DNA of 64,000 nucleotides from Poa pratensis (taxonomy: Eukaryota; Streptophyta; Magnoliopsida; Poales; Poaceae), in NCBI GenBank assembly GCA_947311845.1, contig CAMZMU010000111.1, positions 17,227,282 through 17,291,281 of the forward strand. The letters run 5' to 3'. The position numbers and the translations under genes are program-made. This document shows, in pieces, positions 24,484 through 36,822 of the stretch. The notes under the pieces are model-generated. The model saw only the letters and a list, made by a program, of their open reading frames with translations. It did no database searches and was not told the origin of the DNA. How positions within the stretch are numbered: the first letter of the stretch is position 1; the number at the start of each line of letters is the position of its first letter.

Positions 24484-25274
24484 CTCAGCTCCTTATGGTT
24501 CGTTACTCTTAATTCAAAAACAATTACAACAGTCTTGTGCACTTGCAAGTCAGGCATTATGACGTGAGGCCTTAGGGAGAGTAGGCCGATCACGGCGAGG
24601 AGGATGAGCCTTGGGGCCATCCATGTTGGTGTAGTTGAAGACCGTGACAGGCTCTAGGGAGGGCAGTGCACTTGGATGGCTGGGACTAGGGACGGAGACC
24701 CCTGCAGTGAGCCGAGGGAAAACCACCACGAGCGACAGTAGTGGATCACCCCAGAAGAGCACATGAACAGGGACGAAGCAACCTTTATCCCTACACTCGT
24801 GAAATCTCCCCCCCCCCTCCCCAGGGGACAGGTGAAGGAGAGAGAGACCATGGACCGAGGCCCCTGACAAAAGTTGGAGTTGTGTTGTGAGTGGTAAGAC
24901 ATGACGGGACCAACGAGGCCCGCAATGAGGCACCAGCTCAGCCGGCGTAGTCCCGGGAAGAGCGATCGGGGTTAAACATAGAGGTTCAGGCGAAGCTGTA
25001 AGGCTGACACCCTAATAGGAGGGAAAGAGTGGGTGGAGGACAATCCCCCGCTGTTAGCGGCAGTGCGGCCCTCCCACCATAGCCAGAGTCATCAGAGGCT
25101 CATGTCGTCACCACCCCTTGAGGGGTTGTGGTGTGTGGGTCGAAATTGCGAGGATGGGGGAGACCTTGGTTGGTCCTCCTCACGATCAAGCTCCACCTCG
25201 AGAATCCGCCCACCGTCTCAAAGAATAACTAGGGGAGAGGGTTATCCATCTTGAGAATCTGTAACCATTCAGTC
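24484..25274. other. Intergenic, unclassified
   Basis: Moderately GC-rich with a C-run near 24808. The longest frame (minus 24933-24550, 127 codons) has no recognisable domain. It may be transposon-derived untranslated sequence, but no ends are visible. Confidence 0.4.
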
Positions 25275-25289
25275 AACGCGTATAGAACT

Positions 25290-25430
25290 GTCATTCACAT
25301 GTATAAGCAGGCACAAGCACAGGACATGATGATCATTAGTAAAATATCACTTGATTACATTTAGATATTTAATAGCAAACAAATCAAAGAAATCACATCA
25401 TATATAATGGAAAAAGGATAGATGTAAATC
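25290..25430. repeat. Diverged copy of laccase A 3' flank
   Basis: About 80% similar by eye to 26316-26446; both share AGTAAAATATCACTTGATTA and AATAGCAAACAAA. The second copy lies just downstream of laccase A. The two copies flank the gypsy fragment at 25431-26290. Confidence 0.65.
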
Positions 25431-26290
25431 TTGTTTCTCCTGTTGAGCCTAGAAACTATGTTGAAAATGTGTCTTTCCCTGCTAGAGTTAAGGAACATAA
25501 ATTTTTAAGTACTGTTATTAATAGAAGTGTGCAAAAAAGTATTACTCCTCATGAGCATGTGGAATTCCAACACGAGTTGGAATTATTAAATACTCCCTCT
25601 GTATCAAAATATGAGATGTTTTAGCATGTTGGGCCCAACATGTACATAGACATGTACAACATGTCTATGTACATGTTGGGCCCAACATGCTAAAACATCT
25701 TATATTTTGATATGGATTGAGTAATAAGAAAATAGAAAATTGGATGTGCTTATTATTATGAAGATTCTACTAGAGTTATTCGTGGAAAGTAAATGTCGTA
25801 CTCCTATACGTTCAGTTTCATTGAAATCACTTGGTATTGTGGACTCTGAGAACTGGGTGCTAGCATGAGTGAAATTATATATTTTTGTATCAGATATAAA
25901 GGATGATTTGATCTAATATTGATCGGTCGTATATGGAACCCATGTGAATGACTAAAAATGTTAAAGTACTTGTTGGTAGAACCAAGTATCATGTAGACTT
26001 CATGATACTTGGCTATTCTCAAGATAGTTTTTGTCCTATTATTATTTTTAGTCCTTTCCAAAATATAATTAGTGCTGATTTTCATTACCTGCACCAGACA
26101 AAGGCTTTCTTTAGTTTCTCTAAATTCTCTAGTAACATACTGAAAAAATCTCTCATTATAGATGAAGTGGAGACCCTTACCTATAGGTGTATCTTCAGCG
26201 GACACATTGGAGCGATCGATGCCTATTGTAACAAGATGAACCATTTAATATTCTAAATGAAGGACAAGCAATAGAACAAGAGGTCGGTTC
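25431..26290 (+). pseudogene. Gypsy protease-region relic
   Basis: The plus-strand frame before the MITE has VEPRNYVENVSFPARVKEHK, and after it a KVLVGRTKYHVDFMILG stretch leads to SFCPIIIFSPFQN. Together these resemble the linker and second half of an Athila-like gypsy protease, where ILG(R)PF is the usual signature. Stops and a Stowaway at 25593 interrupt it. No LTRs are visible. The homology is my pattern recognition and was not searched. Confidence 0.5.
25593..25721. mobile_element. Stowaway MITE, near-perfect hairpin
   Basis: 129 bp, TA on both sides, ends CTCCCTCTGTATCAAAATAT and its inverse. Almost the whole element is self-complementary around ATGTACATAGACATGTACA. Confidence 0.9.
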
Positions 26291-26588
26291 AGCAGATGCA
26301 CATCGTTTCCAGAACCATGATTCACACTTATAAGCAGCGGCGTAAGACACAATAATCCGTAGTAAAATATCACTTGATTACATTTACAGATTGAATAGCA
26401 AACAAAGTGGAGAAATTTACATAATAGAATGGAAAAATGATGTTATATCTTCCAACCAAATGAAATAAAAAGAACACACTAGTTACAACAACCTGAACCG
26501 CTATGTTGATTACGAAATCAATAAACTAATTAAATTAATTAGCTTAATTTGATCCATAATGTTGCCACGCTCCAAAAATTCACGTCAG

Positions 26589-28959
26589 TTAACACTTAGG
26601 CATGCCCGAAGGTCGACGCATCATTTTTTGCTGAGGAGTTTTGCCATCCTTCACGATGAACACAGTGTCCATCCCCCACTCCGAATGTCGTTCAAAGTGG
26701 CAATGCATGAACCACACACCTGTCCAACCAAAACAAGCAAAAATTTAGAAATTGGCATATAACAATAAAACAAATGTGTGCTTGGATGATTGCCAAATTA
26801 TACCATATCTATTTTTTGGACATGACTATTTATTTCTTTGTTTAGATGTCAGCTAATGCCCAATTTCCCTGTCATTTTTTTATTTATTTGTCGATATTAG
26901 CCTACGCATGGATAAATACAATTTCAGCTAGGAGTAGATTTTTTTTTGTTAGGCAAGCTTTAGCCCAAATTGAATTACGGGCTGAAAGCTGAAGTAACTC
27001 ACCAGGATTTGCTGCTCGGAAGCGAACTGCGGCCCAACCAGACTTGGGCACGGTGACGGTGTTCTGGAGCGGCGGATCGACCAAGTTATACGTGGTTGGA
27101 GCCGTGGTCTGGTTGAAGTTGCCGAGCCCTCTCCCCACCACGTAGAAGTTGAACCCGTGCAGGTGCATGGGGTGGTTCTCCGCGCCGAGGATGGCGGTGT
27201 CCTGGAACACCACCTCGACGACGGTGCCGTACTCCACCACCTTCACCTTGGTGCCTTGCTTGGTGAACCAGCGCTCCAAGGGGACGTTGTCGTCGGTAAA
27301 GTTGAAGACGAAGGGCGGCATGTCGGGGAAGTCCGTCTCGTAAACGCCGCGGACATGGCCGTAGTAGGCATCGAGGATGTCGACGGAGGGGAGGTGGAAG
27401 CTGACGTTGTTGAGGCTCGCGGCGAACCGGCTGCCGGCTGGGCCCTCGCACGTCCCGTTGCCCGTGGTGCAGGGAAGAACGTTGACGGCGATGGTGATGA
27501 GCATGTGCTCGTCGACGTCTGTCGGGACGTCTACGGGATGGGCCACGCTGGCAAGGGATCGGAGCTGCGCCGTGTATGCCGTCGACGCGTTCAGGTCGTC
27601 GATGGCCGGAAGGTTAGGAAAGTCTGGCTTGCCGGCACGCGCGGCGGGCGGCGCGTCCGTGTACTCCAGGATGGCCGTGGCGGTGGTGTTGTCGAAGCCG
27701 ATGTTGGTGTTAGACGCCAACGTCCGGGCCGCCATGTAGTACCTGCCGTTGGACGAACCATTCACGGCGCGGTCGGCCACGAGGAGCGCGTCCACGGTCT
27801 GTCCCGGCGAGATCAGGATCTGGTCGACGGTGAACGGCTTGGTGTAGCGGGCGTCGGTGCCGACCACGGTTAGGCGATGCCCAGCGATGCCAAAGAAAAG
27901 ATCGTTGGCGAGCCCCGCGTTGACGATCCGGAGCAGGTACGTCTTGCCGCTCTCCACCGCCGTCTTGAAGGTGCCGTTCTTGGAGCAAGGGAACAGGTCT
28001 CCCGGCTGGCCGTTGATGGTGTTGGCGTCTGAAATGTTGAACTCGCCGCCGGTCCTCCTGGACTCTTCGAGCAGCTGGTTCACGTCGGCACTCCACCACT
28101 CACCTGCGAATCGGAATTCGGAAACGCTGATTAATACAATACGTTGCATGATAGTAACTAGTAAATGTAAGGAGGCAGTCCAAGAATCCATACTGAGGAT
28201 GATGGGAGGTAGCTCCTTGTGCGGCTTCTTGAAGGGAAAGGTGGTGCCGATCTTGGGGTGGATGACGATGGCGCCATGGATGGTGGTGCGGTCATAGTCG
28301 CTGTGCGCGTGCCACCAGAGCGTGCCTTCTTCCTCGGACAGGAGGACCGTGTAGGTGAGGTTGCCGCCGGGCTGGATGGGACACTGCGTTATGTAATTCG
28401 GGCCGTCGGACCACGGGTTCCGAGGTTGGTCCACGCCGTGCCTGCATGCGCATGCCATTTGAACGTTAAACGCAGCTGCAAGGCGAAGATCCATTCGTGG
28501 CCGGTGCAGAACAGAAAAAATTACCAGTGGATGGTGATGTTCTTATCGCCTTGGTTGTAGACGTTGACGACGACGACATCGCCCTTGCGCGCGAAGATGG
28601 TCGGGCCGGGGAACTGGCCGTTCACGGTCAGGATGGTCTTCTCCTGGCAGAGCCTCGTGTAGTTAGTCTCCTTAATCTGCAGACCATCACAGGAAGTATA
28701 TTGTTCGTTAGAGCTCATCATTTCGTTTTCGTGCATGTAGGTATCTATCACTGTCGCTATAAGTTTGCAAAATAAGTATACACATGCAAGGAAGAGTGTC
28801 TAAAAGGGGGAAATTAATAGCAAATTTTCCTAAAAAGGAAAGCTGGATGGATCGACGACTTACGAAGAAATCGTAGTGGTGACGCTTGAATCCCTCAGCC
28901 GGGCCAACTGCAGCCCCAAGTGTTAGAACAACACCAAGTAACCAAATCACCGCACCCAT
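26589..28959 (-). CDS. Laccase A (multicopper oxidase), five exons, intact
   Basis: Secreted copper oxidase that would oxidise monolignols and other phenolics in the cell wall while reducing oxygen to water. Exons are 28959-28864, 28676-28525, 28441-28194, 28103-27003 and 26719-26589, all with GT-AG introns and agreeing phases. They give 575 residues, normal for plant laccases. A signal peptide (about residues 1-23) is followed by the mature start near FKRHHYDFF. Copper motifs are HWHG (codon split by intron 2), WWHAHSDYDR, HPMHLHGFNF, and the C-terminal HCHFERHSEWGM. The type-1 axial position, ten residues after the Cys, is Met. The start is set by the signal peptide and its match to genes B and C. 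It is more diverged than B is from C. Confidence 0.93.
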
Positions 28960-29048
28960 GTCGCCGCCAGAGGTCGTCGCCGGAGATCAAGAGGTCGTTG
29001 CCGGAGATCAAAAAGTCCTCGCCGGAGGTCGCTAGCTATAGCCAGGTA

Positions 29049-29171
29049 CTCCCTCCGTTCCATATTAGATGACTTCCATTTGTCCACATGTGGATGTATC
29101 TATACCTGTAACATGTCTAGGTACATCCATATTTGGACAAATGGAAGTCATCTAAATTAGAACGGAGGGAG
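29049..29171. mobile_element. Stowaway MITE in the laccase A leader
   Basis: 123 bp, flanked by TA, with ends CTCCCTCCGTTCCATATTA and inverse. It lies between the TATA box and the laccase A start codon, so it is probably transcribed in the 5' UTR. Confidence 0.93.
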
Positions 29172-29277
29172 TACCACTTACGTATGTACGTGTGCTAGGC
29201 TGCTAGCTAGCTGTTTGAGCAAGCCTGGAATGGGATCGACTGTTTGAGATGGCCATTGGAAGCAGATGGAGGAGGCA

Positions 29278-29285
29278 TATTTATA
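29278..29285 (-). promoter_or_regulatory. TATA box of laccase A
   Basis: TATAAATA on the minus strand, about 320 bp before the start codon. The same octamer is found before laccase B. The leader would be about 290 nt, longer than in B because of the MITE and nearby sequence. Confidence 0.6.
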
Positions 29286-29582
29286 GGAGTTGAGGAAGAG
29301 CATGCAATGCTAGGCGGTCGACGTGGAGGATTCATGCATGGTGCTGGTGTTTGACGTCAGAATATTATTCTGTTCATATGATTAGCTAGCAAAGCTGGAC
29401 GAGTCTTCCACGCTTCGTGTTACCCAGCCTAGTCCTGGCAGCCGCGGCGATCGACGTGGAACGCATGGTTAGCGTGCTCCAGCTGATTTAATCCTGGCGG
29501 CCTTGCTGCTGCGAGGGCGACCTCCAAGCCTTCGCGGAAACCCCATGACGTTGGCGCCAGTTCTAGAGCATGTAAATTTGAC

Positions 29583-30197
29583 ATGCATGTGAGATCACGT
29601 GTGCATCTGATCGATTCTGCTTGAGCAGGCAGCATCCCAGGTAGGCACTGGCTTCCCTAGTTGCAAATTTGACAAAGCAATATTAACGCGGGAATGGAAG
29701 TAAAAAAGCTGACATGTCGTCGCGCAGGTAGTCAAAGGGAACACCGAATCCATGCATGCACGTGGATGTCTCGCCACCGATGAAAGAGCTAGGTTTGTCA
29801 AAACTAAAACCGTCAAACCTCAACGCGGATAAATATACTAGAAACCATTGACAATAGTATATCTGTATATGTACGCACGTCAATGTATAGAGATAGTTAG
29901 GTGTATGCATGAGATATCACGTGCGCATCTGATACTGCTAGCTTGAGGCAGCATCCTAGCTACTAGCTTTTTCCCTAGTTGCAAATTTGAAAATGCAATA
30001 TTAACGAGAAAATGGAAGTGAAGCTGACATGTCGTACCAGCTGCCTACGGAAGCAATCGAAGGGAATCCCGAATCGATGAACGCATGTCTCTTCACCGAC
30101 GAAAGAGCTAGAGTTTTCAAAATTGAACTGTCAAACCTCAACACGGATATGTGTACATACGCGACGTGAATATGGATAGTTAGGTGTATGGGATAAT
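29583..30197. repeat. Two-unit tandem repeat upstream of laccase A
   Basis: Unit 1 (29583-29904) and unit 2 (29905-30197) align over most of their length with small indels and share TTCCCTAGTTGCAAATTTGA and CCGTCAAACCTCAACGC-like stretches. Each holds a G-box core CACGTG (29596-29601 and 29918-29923). Confidence 0.85.
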
Positions 30198-32582
30198 GAT
30201 AGAAACCGTTGTTTCGGCCCGCCGTGCGCCAAACAAAGCTATACATGTATTTTTTTATTAAAAACCACTACTGTACAGCTATGTGATTATGCCTCACTTT
30301 CAGACATTATTTGAAGTTGATGGTTGTTAGGTTCGGAGCACTGCATTTAAAGTTTTCTACTATGTCTGGGTATATTCAACTGCTAGATGCAAAATATTGG
30401 CATGGAGTTACAAACGAGGGCAAGGATTATGACCCGCTTTCCCGCACATTTTTCTCCAATCAATCTCACTGGCCATTGTCGAAAGACCCAGTTGGACAAA
30501 AACCGTTTGGCAACACTTGTGTGTGTGGGTGGGTGGGTGGGGGGGATTGTGCTTCAAGTGGTTACATGGTGGAAGGCACAGCAGCGCAGCAAGAAGCGAC
30601 ACATGGTGAGTCGTCGACCATTGCAATTAGGCCCGCGGGACAGGGCTGACCAAGCCAGAGAATCTAGGATTTGGGCGGTGCTTCGTGTCTGTGCCATTGG
30701 ACTTTCGAACCGTCGATGGAAATACCTTGATATACAGCATAACAAACTTTTCGACGTGATCTTGTTGGGTTAGTAAGTGAAGGCTTCAACACAAGATGAC
30801 TACTCGAGTACTCGGTCTTGAGCTCCGGAGTGAAAATCATGGGTCTAACCATAGTTAGTTGTACATAACTTTTGTGATTACTATTTTCTAGTTGAAGGTA
30901 TTGTTTGGAGTTTTATCAGACTTGAAAAACCTAGGTTCCGTTCTATGGTGGCACTTGCGCATCGTCCTTCCTTAAGGCAATGCTTTTGGAGAAACATTAT
31001 CACAATGTGTTGTCAAGGGCAGTTGTTAATCTCGGTACTTGTTGTTGCATGTCGTTAATCGCGTTGGCGTGACATTATGATGTCATGCCTTTTTTCTGTC
31101 ATAACAATTGCTGGTGTAGATGTTCAGTATCTTGGCTGACCTCTGACATATATTATATATTTATATATCAACCTAATGTTTGATATATTAACTTATTTCG
31201 AGAGAAAATACGGCTAGAGTTACTTACGTACTCAGTGACAAATCTTCGAACAAGCTAACTAGCTAGCCTATGAGGAAGCTAGCATATGATGAATACTTAT
31301 ACGCTAGCTGCAACTTGCAGGTACGCCTGCAACTCCGTGATGCCAACAGCGACGGTGGCTTCTTCTGAGTTTTGATCTGATCTAGACGAACAATCCAACA
31401 TCGGCCGGCCGGCCTTCATCCGCTAATCCCAGTCATTCGAGCCATGCAAGCAACTGCTTAAACACCGCGTGACTCGAACAAAAACCTGTGACCGATTCCT
31501 TCGATCCTTTCCATCTTGAATTCTTGACCGGATTGCCGGATATTTCAACTAGTGCATGCATTGACAGGTTTTGCGAAAAGCGAAATGCGGGACCGTCTTT
31601 CATTAGTTTCGATCGCCATGATAGTACTACTACTAATTAACAACAATTTCTTATCCACATCAAAGGAGGAGAGGAGTATCTTTTTGTTTTCTCATCCAGA
31701 AGACCAGAACAGTATTACTAGTATCACCAACCGGTAGTTAGCAATGTCTTAAGTGAGATAGTCAGACAGGAAATAGTTTCGTCATGACCTGTTGCATGAT
31801 GTCTGCGTTGAGAAGAGGAGTACTATTCATCGATGGACTCACTTGATTGGTCAGTTTTGTAGTTATATGTACCATCCAATACCAGACGTGTCAACTAATG
31901 CTATCCAGATCGCTTTCTCCGGGAAAGAGATTATTTATGGTACGTATGTACGCTCCCTTTCTAGATTGGCAGATGAACGGAGAAAAATCTAGTCGATAGT
32001 CTTGTGGGTGACTTCATCTAGAACTACTACCACTAATTATCTTATTATTATGCTCCTATATTTGGCGAGTCAATATCATCACCATATATGGCTTGTTCTT
32101 TCTCCACGGATGGATTAATCAACAATATATTTTCTTCAGTACAGCTGGGGGAAAGTTAGCACCATACTTTCAAACAGGGAATTAATAGTGTGCTGACGGA
32201 ATTCATGGAAACTGTAAGACAAATTTGTCCATGTACTAGAAGTTTAAAACGTGTTGTAGCACACATGCAACGGATATGAGCTGTCTTACAAGGTAGCCGC
32301 GCCAGTTGGTCCCGACTAACATTATTTTTTCAATCTAACAAGATAGATTAAGATACACCAGAAAATGTGAAGTGAAAAAAAAGAGAATAGCAAACGATTT
32401 TAAATTTAAAGTCAACTCACACAATTTGAAATTAAAAAGTCAAATGAATGGTATCATCAAATACTATTCACTGTCATATCTCTGAATGTAATACTATTCA
32501 TGGTTGAATTTTGTTCTAGGCGTGAAATTGCTTAGTTGAGATGAAGTTTTACGTAGTGCACTGCTACACGCTAAGCATGTAA
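30198..32582. other. Intergenic, nothing recognised
   Basis: AT-rich sequence with a short TG-rich run near 30520-30545 and an A/T-only stretch near 31150. No coding, MITE end or paralogous match was found. Confidence 0.5.
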
Positions 32583-33415
32583 GGGGCACTTCTTTTGGGC
32601 TTATGCTTATGCATAAGCCTGCTTATAGATTCCGGTGGCCAGAAACTGCGGTGGCCAGAAACTGCAGAAACTCCTCAGGAGACTTCTTTTGGGCTTATAC
32701 TGTTATGGCTTATTTCCTGTGATGAGTTGTAAGATGCCTATTTTACCCCTAAAATTTGATAGGTTCACTAAATAAAACGTTGTATAGATATATATGCTAG
32801 TTTTTAGTACAAAATGAGCTAAAATAAATAAATTTGGTGAGCTTGGGATCAACGGACGGCGGGGCGGACCACAGCAGTACGAGCTCGAAGTCACATGGAG
32901 GAGCAGCGGACGGCGGGGCGGAGCAGACCACCGGCGACGGGGCGGCGACGATGTTCGGGAGGAGCAGCAGGCGGCGGAAATCGGGCTGGGCGTGTGGGAT
33001 CTGGTACTGGAGGGCGGAGATCCGGCGATTCCGGCGATGGGAGAGCGACGGCGGGGAGCGGGGGAGCGGCGGCCGGTGGTGGGAAGCGGCAGCCGGGGGT
33101 GGGCGAGCTGCGTGAGGTCGGGGGTCGATAGGTGGGTGGGCTTTCTTTGTTCTTTTTGCGTATCGCTTCGTTGACTGAGGAGAGAGGGGAATCCGCGCGA
33201 TGGCATTTTGGGTGTAAATCGACTGAACGACATGTCTTTTTTCGGGAACATTTGGCGAACTGAGGGGAGAAGCTCGGGAAACACCTCCGACCCAGTTTCT
33301 CCCCACTGTGTGTAATTTGGCTTCTGGAGAGTTTCTCGGTGGGAAAAAAAACTAGAGACTTCTTTTTAGCTTATGAGGTTTGGTATCCAAAAGCCATGTG
33401 AGAAGCCTAAAAGAA
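32583..33415. mobile_element. Probable TIR element with a GC-rich interior
   Basis: The left end GGGGCACTTCTTTTGGGCTT matches the inverse of the right end AAGCCTAAAAGAAGTCACC. Further copies of the ACTTCTTTTxGGCTTAT motif lie inside both ends (32681 and 33357). The interior (32850-33320) is GC-rich and open on the minus strand (33284-32703, 193 codons, Pro/Ser/Arg-rich), without a known domain. It could be captured gene sequence. The target duplication is unclear. Confidence 0.55.
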
Positions 33416-33897
33416 GTCACCCTAAGTAATCTTTGATGGTAGAAAAAACCAATCAAAAAGCTCCGTCAGCGCTTCTGTGTCTCAGTGTTGTGGGTCCATG
33501 ATAGCCGGGCAGAATTCACGCAGAAAATGTTGTTTTCCACTGCTTTTCGGTAGCACTGCCATGTTTGAGAACACGGTGCCACCCGAACCCATAGTAACAT
33601 TTGTTCTTCAACACCTAGGGGTTAGGTCGATGATCCACCTTGTATAGTGATAACAAAAGGTGGAGCGGACTAAAAACCATTACACTGCCACAAGTGAAGT
33701 ACACCTAGAGATTAAAGGGTGTATCGAGAAAATAATTGGGACAACATGATTAAAGAAGGAACTAGAGTGATGAAAGAAGGAACTTATCTCATCAATATAT
33801 CCAAGCGGAAGTCAGAAAAAAGGGAAAAACATCATTCATCAAAACATGTCGATATTTAGGTAAAGTCTAATTAGTCAGACAATACAAGAGATTAGTA
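33416..33897. other. Intergenic, nothing recognised
   Basis: No coding or repeat structure was found. Confidence 0.45.
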
Positions 33898-34265
33898 TTT
33901 TGGCTCCCGATCTCGTGAGCTTGAAATTTGAACAAATTAAAAAAATGACATTCAGAAGTTCCAAAAAAAATGCTGATTTTTTTTGAAGATAAATACAAAT
34001 GTATTTTGCGGGCATGTAATTTTTTGTTAAATAATAATTAAATTTTAGGCTACACAAAGACTAATATGTGGCTCTAAAATGGAAACAAAACTATATCATA
34101 TTCTAGATATATTTTTATCACATCTAAAAAAACATGTCGATGAATATTAGTATGCACATACTAGACATCAATAACAGGTATATTCTTTCTATTTCTTACA
34201 TATAAATGTAATTTCTTTATTTAGTTAATTGTAGCAAAGAGTTCCATGAAGCTCCGGAGCCAAAC
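33898..34265. mobile_element. MITE-like element ending GGCTCC/GGAGCC
   Basis: Starts TTTTGGCTCCCGATCTCGTGA and ends TCATGGAAGCTCC-type sequence in inverse (CATGAAGCTCCGGAGCCAAA). AT-rich, no ORF, and similar in ends and composition to 285-670. Confidence 0.5.
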
Positions 34266-34599
34266 AACTTTGATTCTATTTTCTCTCTTCTTTTGAAGGA
34301 ACACCATGAACGTCCTACTGGTCAACTACAAATGCATGGAAACCAACACACTTCCTCCACGCTAAATAAACCAATAACATTTCCCTGTAGTAAGCCAACA
34401 ACATTTCCCCTAAATAAACCAACGACATTCCCCTGGCCTAGTAGTACATCAACCTGTTTAATCTTGCCGTTATTTGACGAAATAGTCCGTAGAATTTGCC
34501 GTTATTTGCTTTCTTGCTCTTTAACTTGGATTGATCCTAAAAAAAATGAGCTTTTAGAAACTAAAGAATTTGGTTTCTTGGCGCGTGGAACCGGCGCCA
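34252..34599 (-). repeat. 3' flank of laccase B, duplicated behind laccase C
   Basis: Matches 38757-39054: both begin CTCCGGAGCCAAACAACTTT, share TTTTCTCTCTTCTTTTGAA, and end in a GTTTCTTGGCGCGTG stretch before the stop codon. It shows that the B/C duplication included about 300 bp behind the gene. Confidence 0.85.
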
Positions 34600-36679
34600 T
34601 CAGCACCTAGGCATATTAGGAGGCGGTGGTATGATCTTAGCTTCCCTTGTCTTGCCGTTCTTGACAATAAAAACGGTCTCCATTCCCCACACCATGTGAC
34701 GTTCGAAATGGCAATGCATGAACCACACACCTAAGACAAAAACAAAAGTGAAGCTATAAGTAATCACACAAAGAACCAGGCCCATGAAGAGCTCCAAAAG
34801 GCTAGTAAAAGAAATGCCTTACCAGGATTTGCAGCCCGGAAGCGAATTGCGGCCCAGCCAGCCTTGGGCACGGAGACGGTGTTCTGGTACGGCGGGTCGA
34901 CCAAGTTGTACGTGGCCGGGTCCTTGTGCTCGTCAAAGTTGCCGAGGCCTCTCCCCACGACGTAGAAGCTGTAGCCGTGCAGGTGCATGGGGTGGCTCTC
35001 GCTACCGAGGATGCCCGTGTCCTGGAACACCACCTCCACCACGGCGCCGTACTCCAGCACCTTCACCCTCGTGTCCTGCGCGGTGAACCGGAGGTCCAAG
35101 GGGTCCTCCTCCGTGTAGTTGAACGCCACCGCCGGGTTGTCCGGGAAGTCCGTCTTCACCACGCCGTCAAGCACCGAGCGGTAGTACGCCCCGAGGATGG
35201 CGGTGCTCGGGGTCACGAAGCTCACGTTGTTGAGGCTCGCCGCGACGCGGTTGCTGCGGGGACCCTTGCACAGCTCGCCCGGCGCGCAGGGGATCTCGTT
35301 GACAGCGATGGTGATGAGCATGTGATGGTCCACGTGCCGCGGCACGTCCACCGGGTGCTCGTCGCTAGCGAGGGACCTGAGCTGCGCCGAGTAGGCCTCC
35401 GCCGCGACGCTGTCGTTGATGGACGGCAGAAATGGCATGTCCGGCGGCGTCGCGACGGACGGCGGCAAGTTGCCGACGTACTCCAGGACGGCGGTGGCGG
35501 TGCTGTTGTCGAAGCGGGCGATCGGGTTGGTCGCGTACGGCCTCACCGCCATGTAGTACCTGTAGGTGCCGTTCGAGCTGCCGTGCTGCATTCCACGATC
35601 GGCGTGGAGCAGCACGGTTTTGGTCTGGCCCGGCGCGATGAAGACGTGGTCGACCGTGAACGGCTTGGTGTACGAGGCGTCGGTGCCGACCACCGTGAGG
35701 CGGTGCCCCGCGATAGCGAAGAAGTACTCGCTGGTGAGGGCCGCGTTGATGATGCGGAGCATGTAGAGCTTGCCGTGCTCGACGGGGAGCCTGAAGGCGC
35801 AGTCGCTGGAGCACGGAAACAGGTCGCCCGGCTGGCCGTTGATGGTGTTGGCGTCCGAGGGCTCGAAGTCGCTGCCGGTACTGAGGGCTTCAGCGAGCAG
35901 TTCCCCGACGTCACGGTTCCACCACTCCCCTGTAGACAGAAATGTTCACACTCTCAAGCCTCGATCACGTACGCACGCACACTAGCCGCTCGATCAGATT
36001 CCATGCGTACCAAGGATGATCGGTATCTCCTTGTCCGGCTTCCGGAAGGGGTAGGCGGCGCCGCTCCTGGGGTGGATGACGATGGCGCCGTGCACGGTGG
36101 CGCGGTGGAAGTCGCTGTGCGCGTGCCACCACAGCGTGCCCTCCTCCTCGGAGAAGATGATCCGGTAGGTGAACTTGTTGCCGGGCTGAATCGGGCACTG
36201 CGTTATGTAAGCCGGCCCGTCGGACCACGGGTTCCGCGGCTGATCCACGCCGTGCCTACCCATGCTCGGTTTTGTGTCATTTCGTGCATCAGCAGAGGCA
36301 GCATTCATGCATGACATTTCTGGAGTTATGGGGATAGAGAAATACCAGTGCACGGTGATGTTCTTGTCGCCCTGGTTGTAGACGTTGACGAAGACCACGT
36401 CGCCGGTGCGCGCGTAGATGGTCGGGCCGGGGAACTCGCCGTTCACGGTGAGGATGGTCTTCTCGTGGCAGAGCCTAGTGTAGTTAGCCTCCCTTATCTG
36501 CAAGGAGGCCGGTGTTTTTTCATGCATTCATATCAGGCAAATTTTAAATTTGCAGATCATATAAGGACACTTACGAAGAAATCATAGTGACGGCGAACCA
36601 TGCTGGAATCAGCAGCTGCGGCACCAAACGCTAAAGCCAAGCCTAGTAACCAGACTATTGGTATCTTACCGCTTAACAT
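34600..36679 (-). CDS. Laccase B (multicopper oxidase), five exons, intact
   Basis: Secreted phenol-oxidising copper enzyme of the cell wall, as for gene A. Exons are 36679-36575, 36497-36346, 36255-36011, 35929-34823 and 34730-34600 with consistent phases and GT-AG borders, giving 579 residues. A signal peptide covers about residues 1-23 (hydrophobic [13 protein letters not shown]). Copper motifs are HWHG across intron 2, [24 protein letters not shown], and [12 protein letters not shown] with an axial Met. The last exon ends in PPPPNMPRC and a stop. Introns are short (77-92 bp). Third codon positions are strongly GC, usual for grass genes. It is the closest relative of pseudogene C, and exons 1 to 5 align without indels except C's deletions. 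Confidence 0.95.
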
Positions 36680-36822
36680 TGGCCGCCAGATCGAACAAAA
36701 ACAAGAGAGAATCAATTGATTATATATGTATCTGTGTGTAGGATTAGAGCAGTTACTGCTAGAATCAGATAGCTAGTTTACGTAAGAGGCCAGGTCTGAA
36801 GAATATGCACCGGACATTTGGG

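Noticed and set aside
24550..24933. 127-codon minus-strand frame behind the Tat element
   Set aside because: No domain, no splice context and no paralogue in the window.
25804..26244. 146-codon minus-strand frame
   Set aside because: No recognisable motif; the opposite strand shows gypsy protease signatures, which explains the region better.
27157..27873. Long plus-strand frame opposite laccase A exon 4
   Set aside because: Shadow of the GC-rich coding strand; similar frames occur opposite laccase B (34926-36314) and C (39232-40449).
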